Translations under genes and position numbers: made by a program | The notes under the pieces: model-generated | The model's database searches: none | What the model was told of the DNA's origin: nothing | What the model saw: only the letters and a program-made list of their open reading frames with translations | Shown: positions 1 to 11,500 of the stretch, piece by piece | How positions within the stretch are numbered: the first letter of the stretch is position 1 | How the letters are laid out: each line of letters opens with the position of its first letter | Assembly (NCBI GenBank): GCA_016872195.1 | Contig: VHAT01000015.1 | Span: 1 to 52,173 of the forward strand | Reading direction: 5' to 3' | From: Sphingomonadales bacterium | Lineage (GTDB): Bacteria; Bacteroidota; Bacteroidia; Chitinophagales; Chitinophagaceae | DNA: 52,173 nucleotides

Positions 1-2184
1 AGCGGACAGTTTTTATTGCCCGCTGATTGTAAGACTGGCTGGTATACGATTCGCGCCCATACTGATCAAACAAGTGTGGCGCCTTTTCAAGCATCGATTT
101 ATGTAGTAGGAAAGCTGTCGGATCCAAGGCAGCAGCAAAGCACTGAACCAAGAGTTGTAGCTGCAAAAGATAGTCTACGTATAAATTTTTATCCGGAGAG
201 TGGACAACTCATTGCAGGCATAGGGTCTACTGTAGCATTTAAAGTAATAGATGGACAAGGACGCCTCCGATCATTGACAGGCACCATTCAGAACGAAGGT
301 GGTCAACCGATAATACCCTTCTCTACGAGACGTTATGGCAGAGGAGAATTTTACCTGGATCCTGTAAAGGAAGAAAACTATTATGCCGTATGGAAGGAGC
401 AAGAAAAAACAAAAAGGTTACTCCTACCGGCTGTAAGCACGAGTGGGATCGCTTTATCTATTATCAGCCATCCCGAAGGCTTTTTATTTGAACTTAACAG
501 AAAACAAGAAGAAAAGTCAAAGAGAGGACATTGGCTGGTGGGCACCAAAGATGGGGCCCTGGTCTTTCGTCAAGCCCTTTCACTTTCGCCCAATGCGGTT
601 CAAGGTATTCTTCGAACAAAAACACTCTCATCGGGCACCCTTACCGTTTCTGTATTGGACTCCCTCGAAAACCCATTGATCAGCCGAATCGTATTTGTAA
701 ATAATAAAGAATACAACAATACCCTTTCACTTCGTACCGATACGTTCTCGCTGGGCGCAAAAGCAAAAAATAAATGGATCTTAGAATGGCCAGACTCTCT
801 GCGTGGGACCATATCCGTTGCGGTCACGGACGCCGATATGGATGGAATTGACCTTCGGAGTGCTTCGATTCTGTCTAAAACATTGCTGCCTTACGAAGCA
901 CTCAACGAAATGGAAGAGGCCGACTGGTATTTCAACACTAACGAGGATAGTGCTGCAGTGGAGCTTGACTTGTTGATGATGACCAGGGGAAATAATACGG
1001 ACCAAGAAAATAAAGATGATCGACTTTCCACTCCAATAGGCAACTCCGTAGCGATAGAAAAAAAGGGATACATCACCCTAAAGGGACAGGCATTCCTGCA
1101 AGGCACCCGCCAACCGCTTACGCAAGCAAAATTGATCGTGATACTATCCGCTGCTCGCCTTCGTAATAACATCTTGTTTACAGAGACGGATGCTTCTGGA
1201 CGATTCAGCATAGATTCGCTGCTATTCTTTGGTCCGGCACGATTGATCTTTGCCGATTACAGAATGCAAAAAAAATCAAGACCGATCGATATTAAACTAG
1301 AAGATAATAAAATACAGCCCCTTGCCGTCCTAGCCCCCTCTCCATGGGAGCCTGCTCCAATCACCGATCAGCTAGAGACAGAAAAGGTGAACGAAATAAT
1401 CCGCCGCTATGACAAAATAGTCCAAGAGGCGGAAGGACTAACCTTAGAAGAGGTAACGATCAAAACAAGAGTAAAGACCCCATTGGAAAAACTACAAGAA
1501 CAATACACATCGGGGGCCTTTGAGACCGATGCCTTTGTAGAGCGCGCTATCGACTTAGTTAATACCGATGAAGCAAATACCTATGCCAATATTTTTGAAT
1601 ACCTGCGGTTCAGGGTTCCTGGCTTGCAAGTGGTCGATCCCGATTATTCCCAATCGCCACCAGGCGTTGGGCAAGATATGAGAAACGATCCTACAAAATA
1701 CAGGATCTTCTATCGTCAACTACCCAGTGCCAGTAGTATGGGTAATCCTCCCATGGCGATCTACTTGAATGAGATCGAAGTAGATGCAGACATATTACTG
1801 ACGATCCCTGCCGCTGAGATTGCCCTGGTTAAATTATTTAGCAGCTTTGCCGCGGCACAAGGCGGGGGTCCCGGGGGCGCCCTGGCCATCTACACTAAGA
1901 AACCCGAGTTACTTCGAGAAAATAAGAGCAATGCTGTCTCCTTTTATGGGTATGACCCAATCAAATCGTTTCCTATCCCTGACTACGAATTAGACACCCC
2001 TCTAAGGGAAAAGACCGATCAACGCATAACCTTGTTTTGGCAATCGAACTTCTTTATGAATAACGCCTCAAATAAAATGCCGATCCGTTTTTTTAATAAC
2101 GACAGAACCAAGCGCTACCGGATTGTGGTAGAAGGTTGGACTACAGAGGGACAGCCCCTTTACCTAGAAAAGATCTTGGAGTAA
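1..2184 (+). CDS. Surface protein with MG-like, carboxypeptidase-regulatory and TonB-plug-like domains (5' truncated)
   Basis: The reading frame is open from base 1, so the true start lies outside the window; the visible part is 727 residues. Counting from base 1, about residues 50-125 look like a macroglobulin (MG) fold, with a 'NFYPESGQLIAG' signature and a 'GRGEFYLDP' turn. About residues 355-430 are a carboxypeptidase-regulatory-like beta domain (DASGRFSIDSL). About residues 520-640 resemble a TonB-receptor plug, ending in a Gly-rich 'AQGGGPGGALAIYTKKP' strand. No beta-barrel follows, so it is not a transporter. Proteins of this architecture are common, poorly understood envelope proteins in Bacteroidota. 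It converges on the minus-strand adhesin operon with only 17 bp between the stop codons. The family assignment is from recognition of motifs; the biological role is unknown. Confidence 0.72.
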   Translation, partial: SGQFLLPADCKTGWYTIRAHTDQTSVAPFQASIYVVGKLSDPRQQQSTEPRVVAAKDSLRINFYPESGQLIAGIGSTVAFKVIDGQGRLRSLTGTIQNEGGQPIIPFSTRRYGRGEFYLDPVKEENYYAVWKEQEKTKRLLLPAVSTSGIALSIISHPEGFLFELNRKQEEKSKRGHWLVGTKDGALVFRQALSLSPNAVQGILRTKTLSSGTLTVSVLDSLENPLISRIVFVNNKEYNNTLSLRTDTFSLGAKAKNKWILEWPDSLRGTISVAVTDADMDGIDLRSASILSKTLLPYEALNEMEEADWYFNTNEDSAAVELDLLMMTRGNNTDQENKDDRLSTPIGNSVAIEKKGYITLKGQAFLQGTRQPLTQAKLIVILSAARLRNNILFTETDASGRFSIDSLLFFGPARLIFADYRMQKKSRPIDIKLEDNKIQPLAVLAPSPWEPAPITDQLETEKVNEIIRRYDKIVQEAEGLTLEEVTIKTRVKTPLEKLQEQYTSGAFETDAFVERAIDLVNTDEANTYANIFEYLRFRVPGLQVVDPDYSQSPPGVGQDMRNDPTKYRIFYRQLPSASSMGNPPMAIYLNEIEVDADILLTIPAAEIALVKLFSSFAAAQGGGPGGALAIYTKKPELLRENKSNAVSFYGYDPIKSFPIPDYELDTPLREKTDQRITLFWQSNFFMNNASNKMPIRFFNNDRTKRYRIVVEGWTTEGQPLYLEKILE

Positions 2185-2201
2185 ATATATCATATGGTCA
2201 C

Positions 2202-4751
2202 CTACTTCCTGACCAGTGTCACCAATCCCTTTTGAAAGATCTTGACATCATCATTGGTAATTCCTTCGGCATACCACACATAGACACCGGTGGCTTGTAA
2301 GATGCCATTGAAGCGTCCGTCCCAGAACACTTGATCGGACCGAGTCTCGAAGACGAGTTGTCCCCAGCGATTAAAAATGCGCAGAAAATTGAATTGCTTA
2401 ATGCCGATCGAAAAGAATTCCAGTTTATCGTTCAATCCATCAGCGTTGGGTGTAAAAGCAGTGGGTACATAAATATTACCGTTGGCAAAGATCCGCACCG
2501 CTTGTGTATCGACCAGTACACAATTTCCGGGGGTCCGAATGGTGATCAAATATTCTTGCCCTTGGGTAGCGCGAAATACCGGATTCGCAATGTTAGCAGC
2601 CGATAAACCAATGGCGGGTGACCAAGAGTAACTGGCCCCAATGGAGCGGGCCTGTAGGGTCTGGGGTTGATCGCGAACAGCATTGATGGTTCGGTATCGA
2701 ATATTTGAACCCGGACCGACTACCCCGGTAAGAGTTGCAGAGCCCATACCAGGGGCCCTGCATCCTTGCGCAGAGATCAATTCCACTGTGTACAGGCCTG
2801 GCTGTGTGGCAGTAAGCGTAGCGGCCGTTATTCCCGCAAGAGGAGCCGCGTTCAAAAACCACTGATACGTGGCGCCTCCGGTAGCTGTTAGTAAAATCGT
2901 TCCGGTCTCACAAATATTGGTAGTGGTAGGGGTCAATACACCACCAGAGGGAGATGGTAAAATGGTAACGACCTTTTGAATGCTATCGCGGCAAAGTTTA
3001 TTGGAGGATACGACCAACGTAACAGAGTAGGTTCCGGCAGTGGTATACTGATAATTGACTTGTTGACCACTACCCACAGCTCCGGTACCAAACTTCCAAT
3101 TGAAAGAAGTAATTGAACCTGCATTGATGGTAGAGCTGCTGCTCAAGGAAACCGGCCCTGCATTTATACACTGAGAAGGGGCTGTAAAATCAGCAACGGG
3201 CAGTTGAATCCCTACCCAGATCTTTCGCTCTATATAGCCACAACGAGCACTAACGGCGTTAACGGTATAAAATCCCTGATTGCTTTCTTGAAAATTTGTA
3301 AGCTGCAGATTGGGACCCGTGGCCGTAAATCCATTGGGCCCTGTCCACTGAAAATCCGAGGCGCCTGGCGAAGAGGCCGCCAGCATAACAGTACTGCCCT
3401 TACAGTAAAGGGTATCATATTGCGCCAAATCGATATTGATCTTTTCAAAATCAGAAAAATAGCCATAGCGGGTTGTACTGGATACATCGCCATGGATCAT
3501 CCCCAAATGAAATCTACCGGTGGCATTTTGAACACGTACACTCTGTCCGGCTCCAGCCAGCGTGTTGTTGATCTGGATTCGGGCGACCATCCAATTTCCA
3601 TTGGTGCCCGGAACCGCAGAAAAATCGGTGGCTTGCAAAACAGTAGTAAGTCCATTGACAGAAAAACCACCAATATGGGCAGGTCTGCAAAGAATGTTCA
3701 ACCCAAAGGGATTGGAAGAAGCTCTTGTAACGCCAATAAAAGAGGATCCCTCATTTTCAATGGAGGGGATCACAGCCCCGCCGACTTCACAACCAAAACC
3801 AGATACATGAAAAACATGAACAGGACTGGAGGTTTGAATGGAACAAGAAGGATCCGATAAGGTGCCGGTATAAAAGCTACCAGCCGCAAGGGTGGCTACG
3901 GCGATGCCATTGACCGAAACACTGGTATTATTATTTATGGCAAAAACATAATAGTAATCCGGTCCATTCAAATAGCCCCGGGGAATAATAAACGAAGTCC
4001 CGGCATTACAATCAGGGATCAGCTGATCTCCTGCCGTATCACTACAGCCTGCTCCCGGATAACGAATGGAATCATCCTTGGTAGAGATCGCGATGCGCTT
4101 ATTGGCAACAACGATCGTTCCCCCGGGACGAGCAGCCGGGGTATTAGTAGCTGCCTGACAAGTATAGGTTTGTCCACGGTTAAGTGTAATGGTAAAGGGT
4201 ACTCCGGCCGGATAAGAAAGCAGTGCACTTTTAGGCGTGATGGTGACGGTCGTATTATCCTCGGTGGCCACAATGGAGAACGAACAAGTATAATTGGGCA
4301 ATCCCGAACCATCAAAGACCATCTGAAATGGAAGCGTAAACTTAAAGCCTAATGCGTTGGCGCCCTTTAGGGCATAGATATCCCCGTTAAGCCCATTGGC
4401 AATATCATAATAACAAGAGATCATGGCGGTGGATGTTACCTTGATACCACGATCACTAACCGTATTGACAACCGAGTTTTCGATCAGATCGATATACGAA
4501 GTAAGATCGACCGATTGGGCACTATTGGCCGGCACCGTAACCACAAGGGGTGTAAAGGCGGCATTGGCAGGAATGCTGATCGTTACCGTTGCGGCGGTAG
4601 CCCCTGCGGTAAGGCGTAGTAGAACGGGGCGGTCACCGTGTGCTTGCTGCAGATCGGGGGCCGCAAACCAAAACGTAGTATCAGTCTGTGCAACAGCGAA
4701 TAAAGGCAGACTACAAATTCCCAGCACCAGCAAGAACAGTTTGATCCTCAC
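2202..4751 (-). CDS. T9SS type B substrate with IgGFc-binding-like N-terminal domain
   Basis: This is an 849-residue secreted protein. A GTG start is followed by a signal peptide ending near AVAQ (residue 22). Residues about 23-430 resemble the IgGFc-binding N-terminal domain family (opening TTFWFAAP; internal 'GIKVTSTAMISCYYD'), a module of large extracellular binding proteins. Ig-like and PKD-like domains follow (about 440-750; PKD core 'FNWKFGTG'). The last 90 residues form the T9SS type B/gliding C-terminal domain, with 'YVPTAFTPNADGLND', 'FNRWGQLVFET' and 'WDGRFNG' motifs, which predicts export by T9SS and surface display. It is the last gene of the six-gene cluster, 21 bp after the CAP-domain gene. 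IgG binding itself should not be assumed; the ligand is unknown. Confidence 0.85.
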   Translation of the reverse strand: MRIKLFLLVLGICSLPLFAVAQTDTTFWFAAPDLQQAHGDRPVLLRLTAGATAATVTISIPANAAFTPLVVTVPANSAQSVDLTSYIDLIENSVVNTVSDRGIKVTSTAMISCYYDIANGLNGDIYALKGANALGFKFTLPFQMVFDGSGLPNYTCSFSIVATEDNTTVTITPKSALLSYPAGVPFTITLNRGQTYTCQAATNTPAARPGGTIVVANKRIAISTKDDSIRYPGAGCSDTAGDQLIPDCNAGTSFIIPRGYLNGPDYYYVFAINNNTSVSVNGIAVATLAAGSFYTGTLSDPSCSIQTSSPVHVFHVSGFGCEVGGAVIPSIENEGSSFIGVTRASSNPFGLNILCRPAHIGGFSVNGLTTVLQATDFSAVPGTNGNWMVARIQINNTLAGAGQSVRVQNATGRFHLGMIHGDVSSTTRYGYFSDFEKINIDLAQYDTLYCKGSTVMLAASSPGASDFQWTGPNGFTATGPNLQLTNFQESNQGFYTVNAVSARCGYIERKIWVGIQLPVADFTAPSQCINAGPVSLSSSSTINAGSITSFNWKFGTGAVGSGQQVNYQYTTAGTYSVTLVVSSNKLCRDSIQKVVTILPSPSGGVLTPTTTNICETGTILLTATGGATYQWFLNAAPLAGITAATLTATQPGLYTVELISAQGCRAPGMGSATLTGVVGPGSNIRYRTINAVRDQPQTLQARSIGASYSWSPAIGLSAANIANPVFRATQGQEYLITIRTPGNCVLVDTQAVRIFANGNIYVPTAFTPNADGLNDKLEFFSIGIKQFNFLRIFNRWGQLVFETRSDQVFWDGRFNGILQATGVYVWYAEGITNDDVKIFQKGLVTLVRK

Positions 4752-4772
4752 GTTGTAAATTTAACTATCACC

Positions 4773-5525
4773 TTATTGAAATAAAAAATCCAATACCGCA
4801 TTCCACCCATAACCACTGTGGGGCGCTATAGCAACCCCCACTTTGGTATAGCGGGTAAAGAGGGCCTTTCTATGCCCCAGCGAAGGTACTCCTTCATCGA
4901 TCATAAGATCTAACACGATCTCTACTGGGTCATCGACCCCATAAAAACAGCATTCTCCGTTAAATTTCTCAACTCGTTTGCAGGCAGCGGAGCTTCTATC
5001 GTGACCAACATACCCTGTTTTACCACTCTGTACGGCATGGCAATAGGCACTCTCATATAAGACCTTTTCGGGAACTAGGATCGGCACAGGCATTTGTTTC
5101 TCTAAGAACACTAAAAAACTTTGATAATAAGAGGAGCTAAGCAGATCGGGGTCGGAGGTATAGGATGGATACTGCTTTACCACCGTGCGAAGAAATAAAG
5201 AGGGATTAACGCGCGCTAAATTCAGTATATGTATAACCTGCTTTTCTTTTTCGGTCAAATATGAAACAGACGCTGCGGTATTACAGCTTGCATACTTCGG
5301 ATCGGCCCACGCCGAAGAAAAGCGAACGAGCGGATGCGTAGAATCGGAATAAGATGCGGGGTAAAGAAAAGAGGGGGCAGCTAAAGAAGAGCTACGTAAA
5401 ATTGAATTGCTTACAGAAGCGCTGGCCAACAAAGCAGGTCGGGCCAGAGGAGAACTCCAGGCCATTATCGGATTGGCCATGATTATAAGGCCGCAGATCA
5501 ATACCGAAATAAAATAGTTTTTCAA
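4773..5525 (-). CDS. Secreted CAP (SCP/PR-1-like) domain protein
   Basis: The product is 250 residues from a TTG start. An N-terminal hydrophobic segment (about 4-22) reads as a signal peptide. A Ser/Ala-rich linker follows, and residues about 92-250 form a CAP domain: 'LNLARVNPSLF' opening helix, 'SAYCHAVQSGKTGYVGHD' with the conserved His, and 'DEGVPSLGHRKALF' followed by 'KVGVAIAPH'. CAP proteins are secreted and in bacteria have been linked to protease-like, lipid-binding or envelope roles; the activity here is unknown. It lacks the C-terminal sorting domain carried by the genes on both sides, so it probably stays in the periplasm or leaves by another route. It sits 28 bp after the giant adhesin and 21 bp before the IgGFc-like protein, clearly within the same transcription unit. 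Confidence 0.8.
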   Translation of the reverse strand: MKNYFISVLICGLIIMANPIMAWSSPLARPALLASASVSNSILRSSSLAAPSFLYPASYSDSTHPLVRFSSAWADPKYASCNTAASVSYLTEKEKQVIHILNLARVNPSLFLRTVVKQYPSYTSDPDLLSSSYYQSFLVFLEKQMPVPILVPEKVLYESAYCHAVQSGKTGYVGHDRSSAACKRVEKFNGECCFYGVDDPVEIVLDLMIDEGVPSLGHRKALFTRYTKVGVAIAPHSGYGWNAVLDFLFQ

Positions 5526-5553
5526 GGTTTACCAGTCTTCTAATTAATACAGC

Positions 5554-8500
5554 TTAGTACCGGATCAAGGTTACCATTCCCTTTCGGACAAGCTTTACGC
5601 CATTAACATCATAGCATTCTACTACCCATGTATAGGTTTCTAGCGGTGCATTGACGCCATTGATCTTTCCATCCCAATGCTTAGACATATCGTTTGTCTC
5701 AAAGATCTTAACTCCCCAACGATTAAAGATGCGGAAACTCTCCAGACTCTTGATATTGATATAGAATGGAATAAATTCATCGTTAGCACTATCCTTATTG
5801 GGAGTAAAGGCCGTAGGCGCATATACATCGGGCTTCTCAAAGATCCATACCTCTTGCCTATCGTTATTAAGACAGCCACTGCTATCTTTTATCAAGATGG
5901 TATAGATAAGCTTCGCTGGATCAGCCGCCAAATAGTAGGCATCGGTAATGGCACGCGTAGGATGCGAGAGCCCGATCGGTGGTGTCCAAAGATAGCTGAT
6001 ACCACCAGGCAAGGCCGACATGGTAAATCGATTCAAGCGACTGGCAAAAATACGAGGATAGGTGCTATCCGCACGACCGCGCTGCACCACGATGACTTTA
6101 GTGACCATATCGCGCAACTGCGGACAGGTAATACCACTAACGATCAATTGCACCGAGTAGGAACCTGGCGTATTGTACGTAACCACCGGATTGGTTTGAG
6201 TAGATTGCTGTCCATTTCCAAAATTCCAATTGACTACGGCATATCCACCCTCGGCAAATCCAACGGTAGAAAGATTAGTAAACTGGATCGGAACATTGGT
6301 ACAAGATCCGGAATAAGAGAAATCTGCACGAGGCTTTCCAGAAACGGTTACCGTCAACGACTTGGTGCGGGGCACACAACTGCTATCGCTACGAACGGTC
6401 AATATAACAGTATAAGTGCCGGAATTCGCATAAGTATGAATAGGATTTTGCTGGGTACTGGTATTACCATCTCCAAAATCCCAGCTAAATTGAGTGAACT
6501 GTGTGCTACCCCATCCTAGCTGACTGGTGTTGGTAAAGAGAGTGGGCGTTCCCAGACAAACCGGACTATTCGCCATAAAATCAGCTACAGGAGCACCGAA
6601 TACAACGATACGCTTCCGCAGAATATCCGAAATACATCCCCTGGCATTGGTCACATAGAGCGAAGGAAAATAAGTTCCATATTGACTATACGTATGCGCA
6701 ACAGCCGGAAGGGTACTGAATTGTCCCCCATCATCGAAATTCCATAAACGAGAGGTGATGGAACTGGTCGGAGAAAGAGAAAGATCTAAAAACGATACAT
6801 TAAGTGTACCGGTACAAGAAACAGAATCGGTAATACGGAAGTTGACGATCGGTCTTGCAAAGACTACCTGCGATATAACCGTATCCTTAATACAGCCATC
6901 TACGGACGTTACCCGCAAACGAATATCATACGTACTGTCTGCCGCACTCAGGTTATCAGGAAAGGTAAAGCTGGGCGAAGCACCCGTTGGGTTACTGATC
7001 AATACGGCAGTTGATGGCGCTGCAGCCGTTCGATTATACACCGACCAACTGTATTGCGCCGGCAATTTGACCAAAGAATTATTTTGTACGGTCTTGACCA
7101 GTCCATTGCGAGGACGGGCACAATCACTGGTTCCACCATTGATATTAAAGGAAGCCAGCGGTTCGGGATACAAGCGTACCCAACGCTTGAGTGAATCGAT
7201 ACATCCCGATCCGGAAGCAACGATCAGTTTTACCTCAAAAAGAGAATCACGCGTATACGATGTATTGATCAATGTAAAGCGTGGGTTCAATGCGGTTGAC
7301 TGCAATTGATTATTTACATACCACTTATAAGTAATACCCATCGTATTGCCCGCTTGATTCATGAACGAGCTATTGGCCGTTTGCACCAGCAACTGTTTGC
7401 AGGCAAATACGGTGTCGGCCGCAGAGCCATTAAGTCCAAAAAGGGCGCGAGGCGTTGGCAAGGTGCGTACCGTATAGGTAAAGCTGGTCGGACCACATCC
7501 GCCCTGTGTATTGCCGGCCAGTAGCGTAAAGGTGTACGTACGCCCGGCTTGCGACAACACCATAGGAGGGGGTGTTTGTAATGTACTGAACTCGACCCCA
7601 TCCAATAGCCAGCGATACGAATCGGCATATTGTGTCAGATTAGTAAACGTAACTACCATGGGAGCACAAGCCGAGTCGGGTGTTACCCTAAAGCGTGTTT
7701 GAGGCAGGGGCAATACCGTGATCATAAAGGTCTGTGGTGTTCCTGTACAAGAAATACCACCATTAGTAAAGGTGGGCGTTACCGTTATCTGTGCGGTTAT
7801 GGGTGCCGATGATCCATTCGTGGCGGTAAAGGCAGGTAAGTTACCCGTACCCGATGACGGCAACCCGATAGCAGTATTAGAGTTGGTCCATGTATAACCT
7901 ATAACACCACCACTGGCAGAACTTGTAAAATTAATAGGTGTCGTACGAACACCATCACATACCTGCACATTGGCAATGGTATTGACCGTAGCGGTCGGAT
8001 TAACAGTGATCGTAAATTGTTTAGAAGGCCCAATACAAGAAACACCTCCATTGGTAAAAGTTGGATTGACTGTGAGGGTGGCTACCACCGGCGAGGCTCC
8101 ACTATTGACAACACGGAAACTATCAATATCACCAGAGCCAAAGGGGGCTAATCCTATAGAGGGGGTATTATTTACCCAGTTATACGAAACAATACCGCCG
8201 GTTTGTAGCGTAGAGAAGAAGGTGCCCTGCGCTAGATCCCCATTACATTTTACCTGACTCTGTGGCTGGTTAACCTGCCCGCTTGGATTGACGGTTATGG
8301 TAAAGGTCTTAGAAGGACCATCACAACTTGAACCATTGAATGAGAAATTAGGAACCACCGTAATTGTGGCCACAGCGGGAGAAGTGCCCGTGTTCGTACA
8401 GACAAAACTGGCCGAGCTGCCGCTTCCACTTTGGGCCAATCCAATCGTAGGATTACTGTTTACCCATCGATATGTAATAGTTCCACCGCTGGTGGGAGAT

Positions 8501-11500
8501 GTAAATCCAAAATTGACTGTAGATCCATTGCAAACTACCTGGTTGGCTGGTTGGTCTACTTGTGCGGTTGGATTGACTGTTATCGTAAAGGTTTTGGTAG
8601 GCCCAGTACAAGTTAATCCGCCACTAGTATAAGAAGGGGTTACCACAATGGTAGCGATTACAGGGGTGGTACCACTATTAATGGCATAGAACGTAGCGAT
8701 ACTGCCTGTATTGGAAGCTAAGATCCCGATCGATGGATTATTATTGGTCCAGCTATAGGTGGTCGTTCCACCGGTATTCGAAGAAGTAAAGTTAACGGCC
8801 GTTAACTGACCATTGCAAACAACTAGATTGGCAGGCTGATTGACTTGTGCCTGTGGGTTAACTACGATTTGATATTGTTTGCGCGATCCGGCACAAGAGC
8901 GACCTCCAAAGGAGAACGTTGGAGTAACCGCTACAGTAGCCGTAAGCGGACTCAAACCGCTATTAGCCGCGGTAAAGCCAGGTACATCGCCTGTGCCCGT
9001 AGCAGGCAGCCCAATGGAACTAAGAGAATTGGTCCAGGCATAAGAAGTTATGCCGCCACTATTTAGGGTAGAAAAGACAGTACTGGGCACCGTATTGCCG
9101 GTACAACTGATCTGATTGGCGGGCTGATTGACTTGCCCCGAGGGTAGCATCGTGATCGTTCTCTCATACACAGGGGCGCAACCCGTAACAGAGGCGGTTG
9201 CGATTAATCGCACCGTGTAGACCAGTGGCTGAGTAGCATTGGCAGGAATGGTAAAGAGGTAAGAGAAGCTGGTGGGATTGGTCGACTGGGCTACTCCGTT
9301 AACGAACCATTGATAAGAAAGCGTACTACCCGTGGTGGTCGTGCTGGTATTGGTAAAGGTGACTGTAGATGAGGGAGCACAATATACAGTATCGGCAACT
9401 GAGAAAGAGACCGTGGGAGATGCCACCACCGTAAAAGGTGTACTAATGGAATCTCGGCATCCCAAACTATTGTAACCCACCATTTTTACCTGATAATTAC
9501 CAGGCGTTGGAACCACCGTGGTAAAAGTGAATCCATTTGAAGAGGTCACTACTCCACCCGTATTATTTAAAACATACCAAACCACACTACTGTAGTTGGC
9601 CGGGGTAGCATAGGCAGATAAGGTAAAGGGCGAACAATTATATGTGCTGATATTAGAAGAGAAAGCGGCCACGGGAACCGGATTGACCACTATTTGTCTT
9701 CGAATGGTATCACGACAAGCTGCACCGGTTGCAAAAGTACTGGTAGCAACTAGTGTTATAGTATAGGTACCTGCAGAGGCATAATAGTGTGTAGGATTGA
9801 TAAGCCCCGAATAGAGAGTTCCATCTCCCATGTTCCACAAGTATTGACTACCGATAGGGGTTGTAGTATTGGTAATACGAACCGAATCGCGGAAGCAATA
9901 AACGTTACTATTGGTCGTAAAGTTGGCGACCGGATTAGCATATATATTGATGATCTGCGTAACGGTGGTATCGGTACAACTATTTTGCGCTCGCAAGGTA
10001 ACGGTGTAGGTACCGGCCGTTTGATAAATATGCGAGACCGTATCGTTCGATCGTGGCGTTACATAAGGAGTTGAACCATCACCAAAATTGATAGTATAAC
10101 TGGTTCCCCCTACCGAATTGTTTACAAAGGTGACCGGTTTAGGAGCACATCCGTAGGTATTCTGACCAAAGACGATCAAGCTAGGAGTAATCGTAGCCGG
10201 ATAAAGTACAATATCCACGGCAAAGCTATCTACCCCACACTCATTATAGGCATAGAGCTTAACGGTGATCGTATCAATGACTCCGGTCGTATACAGTTTG
10301 GTCATGGTACGAGTATCGCTGACCGTATCTCTACGACCATCACCCCAATCCCAAATAAATCGATTGCTTGCCCCGTACAAGGAACTATTGACGCCAAGCG
10401 AATTATTTCTAAACCGCATATTGGCCGGAGAGCAATACACCGTAGTATCAGGCTGAAACAAAGCCCTGGGACCAGGACGAATTAATACCGAATCGCGGAA
10501 AGTACGTGTCTCACAAACCGTGGTAACGGAAAGATTTATGTAATAGGTCGTATCTCTACCTGCCGGATTGGCCAAGAATGTAATGGAGCCGGGCTGTACC
10601 TGCGTTGAGGTCTGCCCATTTCCAAAATTCCAGTTATAGGTACTACCATTGATCACATTGATAGGAGTGGTAGTATTGGTGACCAAAATAGAGGCCGGAC
10701 CACAAGCCGTATCTCTACTTAGTGTAAAAGAAGGTTGAGGTTGCTGAATAGTATACAGGGTAACACTGGTCGAGTCGTTCTTACAACCATGCAGGCTGAT
10801 GGCTACCAGCTTCAGTACGACAGTATCACCGGGTTGCGTAATAATATGGTCAGGTACTATATCCCCTTGTCCGATGAGTACATTGTTGGCATACCATCTA
10901 AATGCAGATTGATTATTAGCATTTATATGTGGAACTAACGCGACTGCATTACGAATGCGGAAGGGAGCACAACTGATCGTTTGCGTAACCATTAACTGCG
11001 CCTTGGCATCGGGATTAACGGTTGCCGTTAGTGTAAATGGCGATCCCACACAAGCGCCCTGCGCACCTGAGGTAGCTGTAATCGTATAAGCTAATGTTTG
11101 AACATTCGTAGTGGCATTAAATAAAGTTTGTACCACCGAAGATTGGCCTGTCAGTTGATTAGCTTGCCCCGTTACATTTGCATTTGGTGCAACCGTCCAG
11201 GTATAGGTGGTATTGAAAGGGATAATGGTAGTCGGTTCATTATTGGCCAGGGTGAGCGTAAAGGTTCCGCCATTACATACCGTAAAGGCTTGCGCCGGGA
11301 TAACGGGCTTGGGATTTACAGTTACCGTAAGGGTGAACGTACCACCCACACAGCTACCATTCACAGACGGCGTTACTGTATACTGCACCGTCTGTACCAC
11401 ATTGGTAATATTAGTGAGTGTGCCGTTGATAGAAGAGGTCTGTACAGTATTATTGGCCTCGCCAGTCACACTCGCATTATTTACATAAACCCATGTGTAG

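Noticed and set aside
3204-3860. 218-codon plus-strand frame opposite the IgGFc-like gene
   Set aside because: It has no recognisable domain and lies opposite a gene with signal peptide, repeats and sorting domain.
5677-6519. 280-codon plus-strand frame opposite the end of the giant adhesin
   Set aside because: It is antisense to PKD and sorting-domain sequence with strong motifs; the translation is basic and unstructured.
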